Origin: Akkermansiaceae bacterium
GTDB taxonomy: Bacteria > Verrucomicrobiota > Verrucomicrobiia > Verrucomicrobiales > Akkermansiaceae
DNA length: 64,000 nucleotides
Direction: 5' to 3'
NCBI GenBank assembly: GCA_019634595.1
Contig: JAHCBC010000001.1
Coordinates: forward strand, 620,001-684,000
Below the pieces are notes generated by a model. That model did not search any database and was not told the origin of the DNA. It saw only the letters and a program-made list of their open reading frames with translations. Positions 63,420-64,000 of this stretch are shown here, piece after piece. The translations under genes and the position numbers were made by a program. Position 1 is the first letter of the stretch. Every line of letters begins with the position of its first letter.

Positions 63420-63447
63420 GTGACATTAAAGGAAATATCATTATAAC
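63420..63447 (+). promoter_or_regulatory. predicted promoter of the FadL-type gene
   Basis: GTGACA at 63420-63425 (five of six to TTGACA), a 16-base spacer and TATAAC at 63442-63447 (five of six to TATAAT). Transcription would begin near 63454. The region is AT-rich, as expected. It is the best consensus promoter seen in the window. Confidence 0.65.
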
Positions 63448-63475
63448 GGTGTCTTGACTTTCAAGACACCGTTAT
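63443..63475 (+). promoter_or_regulatory. perfect 15-base-arm dyad at the fadL start
   Basis: Arms ATAACGGTGTCTTGA (63443-63457) and TCAAGACACCGTTAT (63461-63475) are exact inverted copies with CTT between. It covers the -10 box and the predicted start of transcription, ending three bases before the ATG at 63479. This fits a repressor operator; alternatively, a longer mRNA would fold it into a hairpin over the ribosome site. Confidence 0.7.
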
Positions 63476-63478
63476 CCC

Positions 63479-64000
63479 ATGAATAAAACCCAAGGATTCG
63501 CTGCCCTCCTCGCACTAGCTCCAGCATGGGTCCATGCCGCCGGCTACTACCTTCCAAACCAGGATGCCTTCGCGACGGCGAAAGGTAACGCCTTTGTCGC
63601 CACTGCGGATAATCCCTCCGCGGTGTTCTACAACCCTGCGGGGATGACACAGCTTGACAGCCCGGGGTTCCAGATGGGGGCTTACTCCATCGTCCTTGGC
63701 AACGAGGTGAAGATGAACGGGGAGCGGCATGAAGCCCGTGACGAGCTCCAAGTGGCTCCCAGCATTTTCTACGCTGCTCCGTTCAATGAGAAAATCAGCT
63801 ACGGATTCGCGCTGAACAGTCCGTTCGGGCTGGGAACGGAATGGGGGCAGGACACGCCTTTCCGGACCGTGGTGACGGAAGCACGCCTGATGTATGTCAG
63901 CGGTACCTCCGCCATCGCCTACAAGGTGACGGACACGCTCTCCGTGGGGGCCGCGTTTTCGGTCAACTACGCGGATCTCACCCTGGAACAGGGCATCGGC
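63479..64000 (+). CDS. FadL-family outer-membrane transporter, N-terminal part
   Basis: The gene runs past the window; 174 codons are visible. It has a signal peptide (MNKTQGFAALLALAPAWVHAA) and then AGYYLPNQDAFATAKGNAFVATADNPSAVFYNPAGMTQL, the FadL/TodX hatch signature with its NPAGM motif. FadL proteins carry long-chain fatty acids or aromatics across the outer membrane. The beta-barrel repeats follow (ISYGFALNSPFGLGTEWG). It could feed the beta-oxidation operon at 44-52 kb. A promoter and dyad operator lie just upstream. Confidence 0.92.
   Translation, partial: MNKTQGFAALLALAPAWVHAAGYYLPNQDAFATAKGNAFVATADNPSAVFYNPAGMTQLDSPGFQMGAYSIVLGNEVKMNGERHEARDELQVAPSIFYAAPFNEKISYGFALNSPFGLGTEWGQDTPFRTVVTEARLMYVSGTSAIAYKVTDTLSVGAAFSVNYADLTLEQGIG

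Overview
The window is a gene-dense, GC-rich bacterial chromosome segment. It most resembles a member of the Verrucomicrobiota, probably near Luteolibacter or Haloferula. This is inferred from several traits: a secreted autotransporter-type beta-strand-repeat protein with a PEP-CTERM tail, SLA1-like (SHD1) domains on secreted enzymes, polysaccharide-breakdown genes, few clear Shine-Dalgarno sites, and REP-like palindromes between genes. No rRNA, phage, insertion sequence or CRISPR array was seen. One tRNA (Thr, anticodon TGT) lies at 53.4 kb.

Region by region: 0-2.8 kb holds the end of an adenylate kinase, fmt, a P-loop kinase-like gene and an anchored hydrolase. 2.8-13.2 kb holds the PEP-CTERM protein, a DEAD-box helicase with an RGG-like tail, a patatin/flippase-like pair, an exported acetolactate decarboxylase, and a three-gene module on the minus strand. 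That module (TPR plus degenerate class III cyclase domain, a possible GAF-like protein, a cytoplasmic subtilase) is the best candidate here for an undescribed signalling or conflict system. 13.3-27.3 kb holds transporters, a secreted FAD enzyme, a TatC with a very large periplasmic insertion, an exported ClpP-like protease, an AhbA/AhbB-like double-domain protein, the CCA-adding enzyme and a pectate-lyase-like protein.

27.3-44.2 kb holds a class V aminotransferase with dapA, a solitary DNA methyltransferase, pyruvate kinase, and a cell-shape cluster on the minus strand (parA, mreB, mreC, mreD, PBP2, RNase G) ended by a clear terminator. A divergent SWIM-SNF2 helicase and purC follow. 44.4-51.9 kb is a tightly packed lipid-use operon: patatin, PaaK-like ligase, thiolase, FadJ-type bifunctional enzyme and acyl-CoA dehydrogenase. 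51.9-64 kb holds sugar and uronate functions (polysaccharide-lyase-like protein, uxaC, lactonase, esterase), valS, a zinc-ribbon membrane protein, a thioredoxin-fold lipoprotein, trxB and the start of a FadL-type outer-membrane transporter, which could feed the beta-oxidation operon.

Between genes there are two families of REP-like hairpins. Copies within a family keep a fixed flank while the stems change by compensatory substitutions. There are also two other long inverted repeats and perfect dyads sitting on the predicted fadL and trxB promoters. All functional calls come from reading the sequence; no database search was run.
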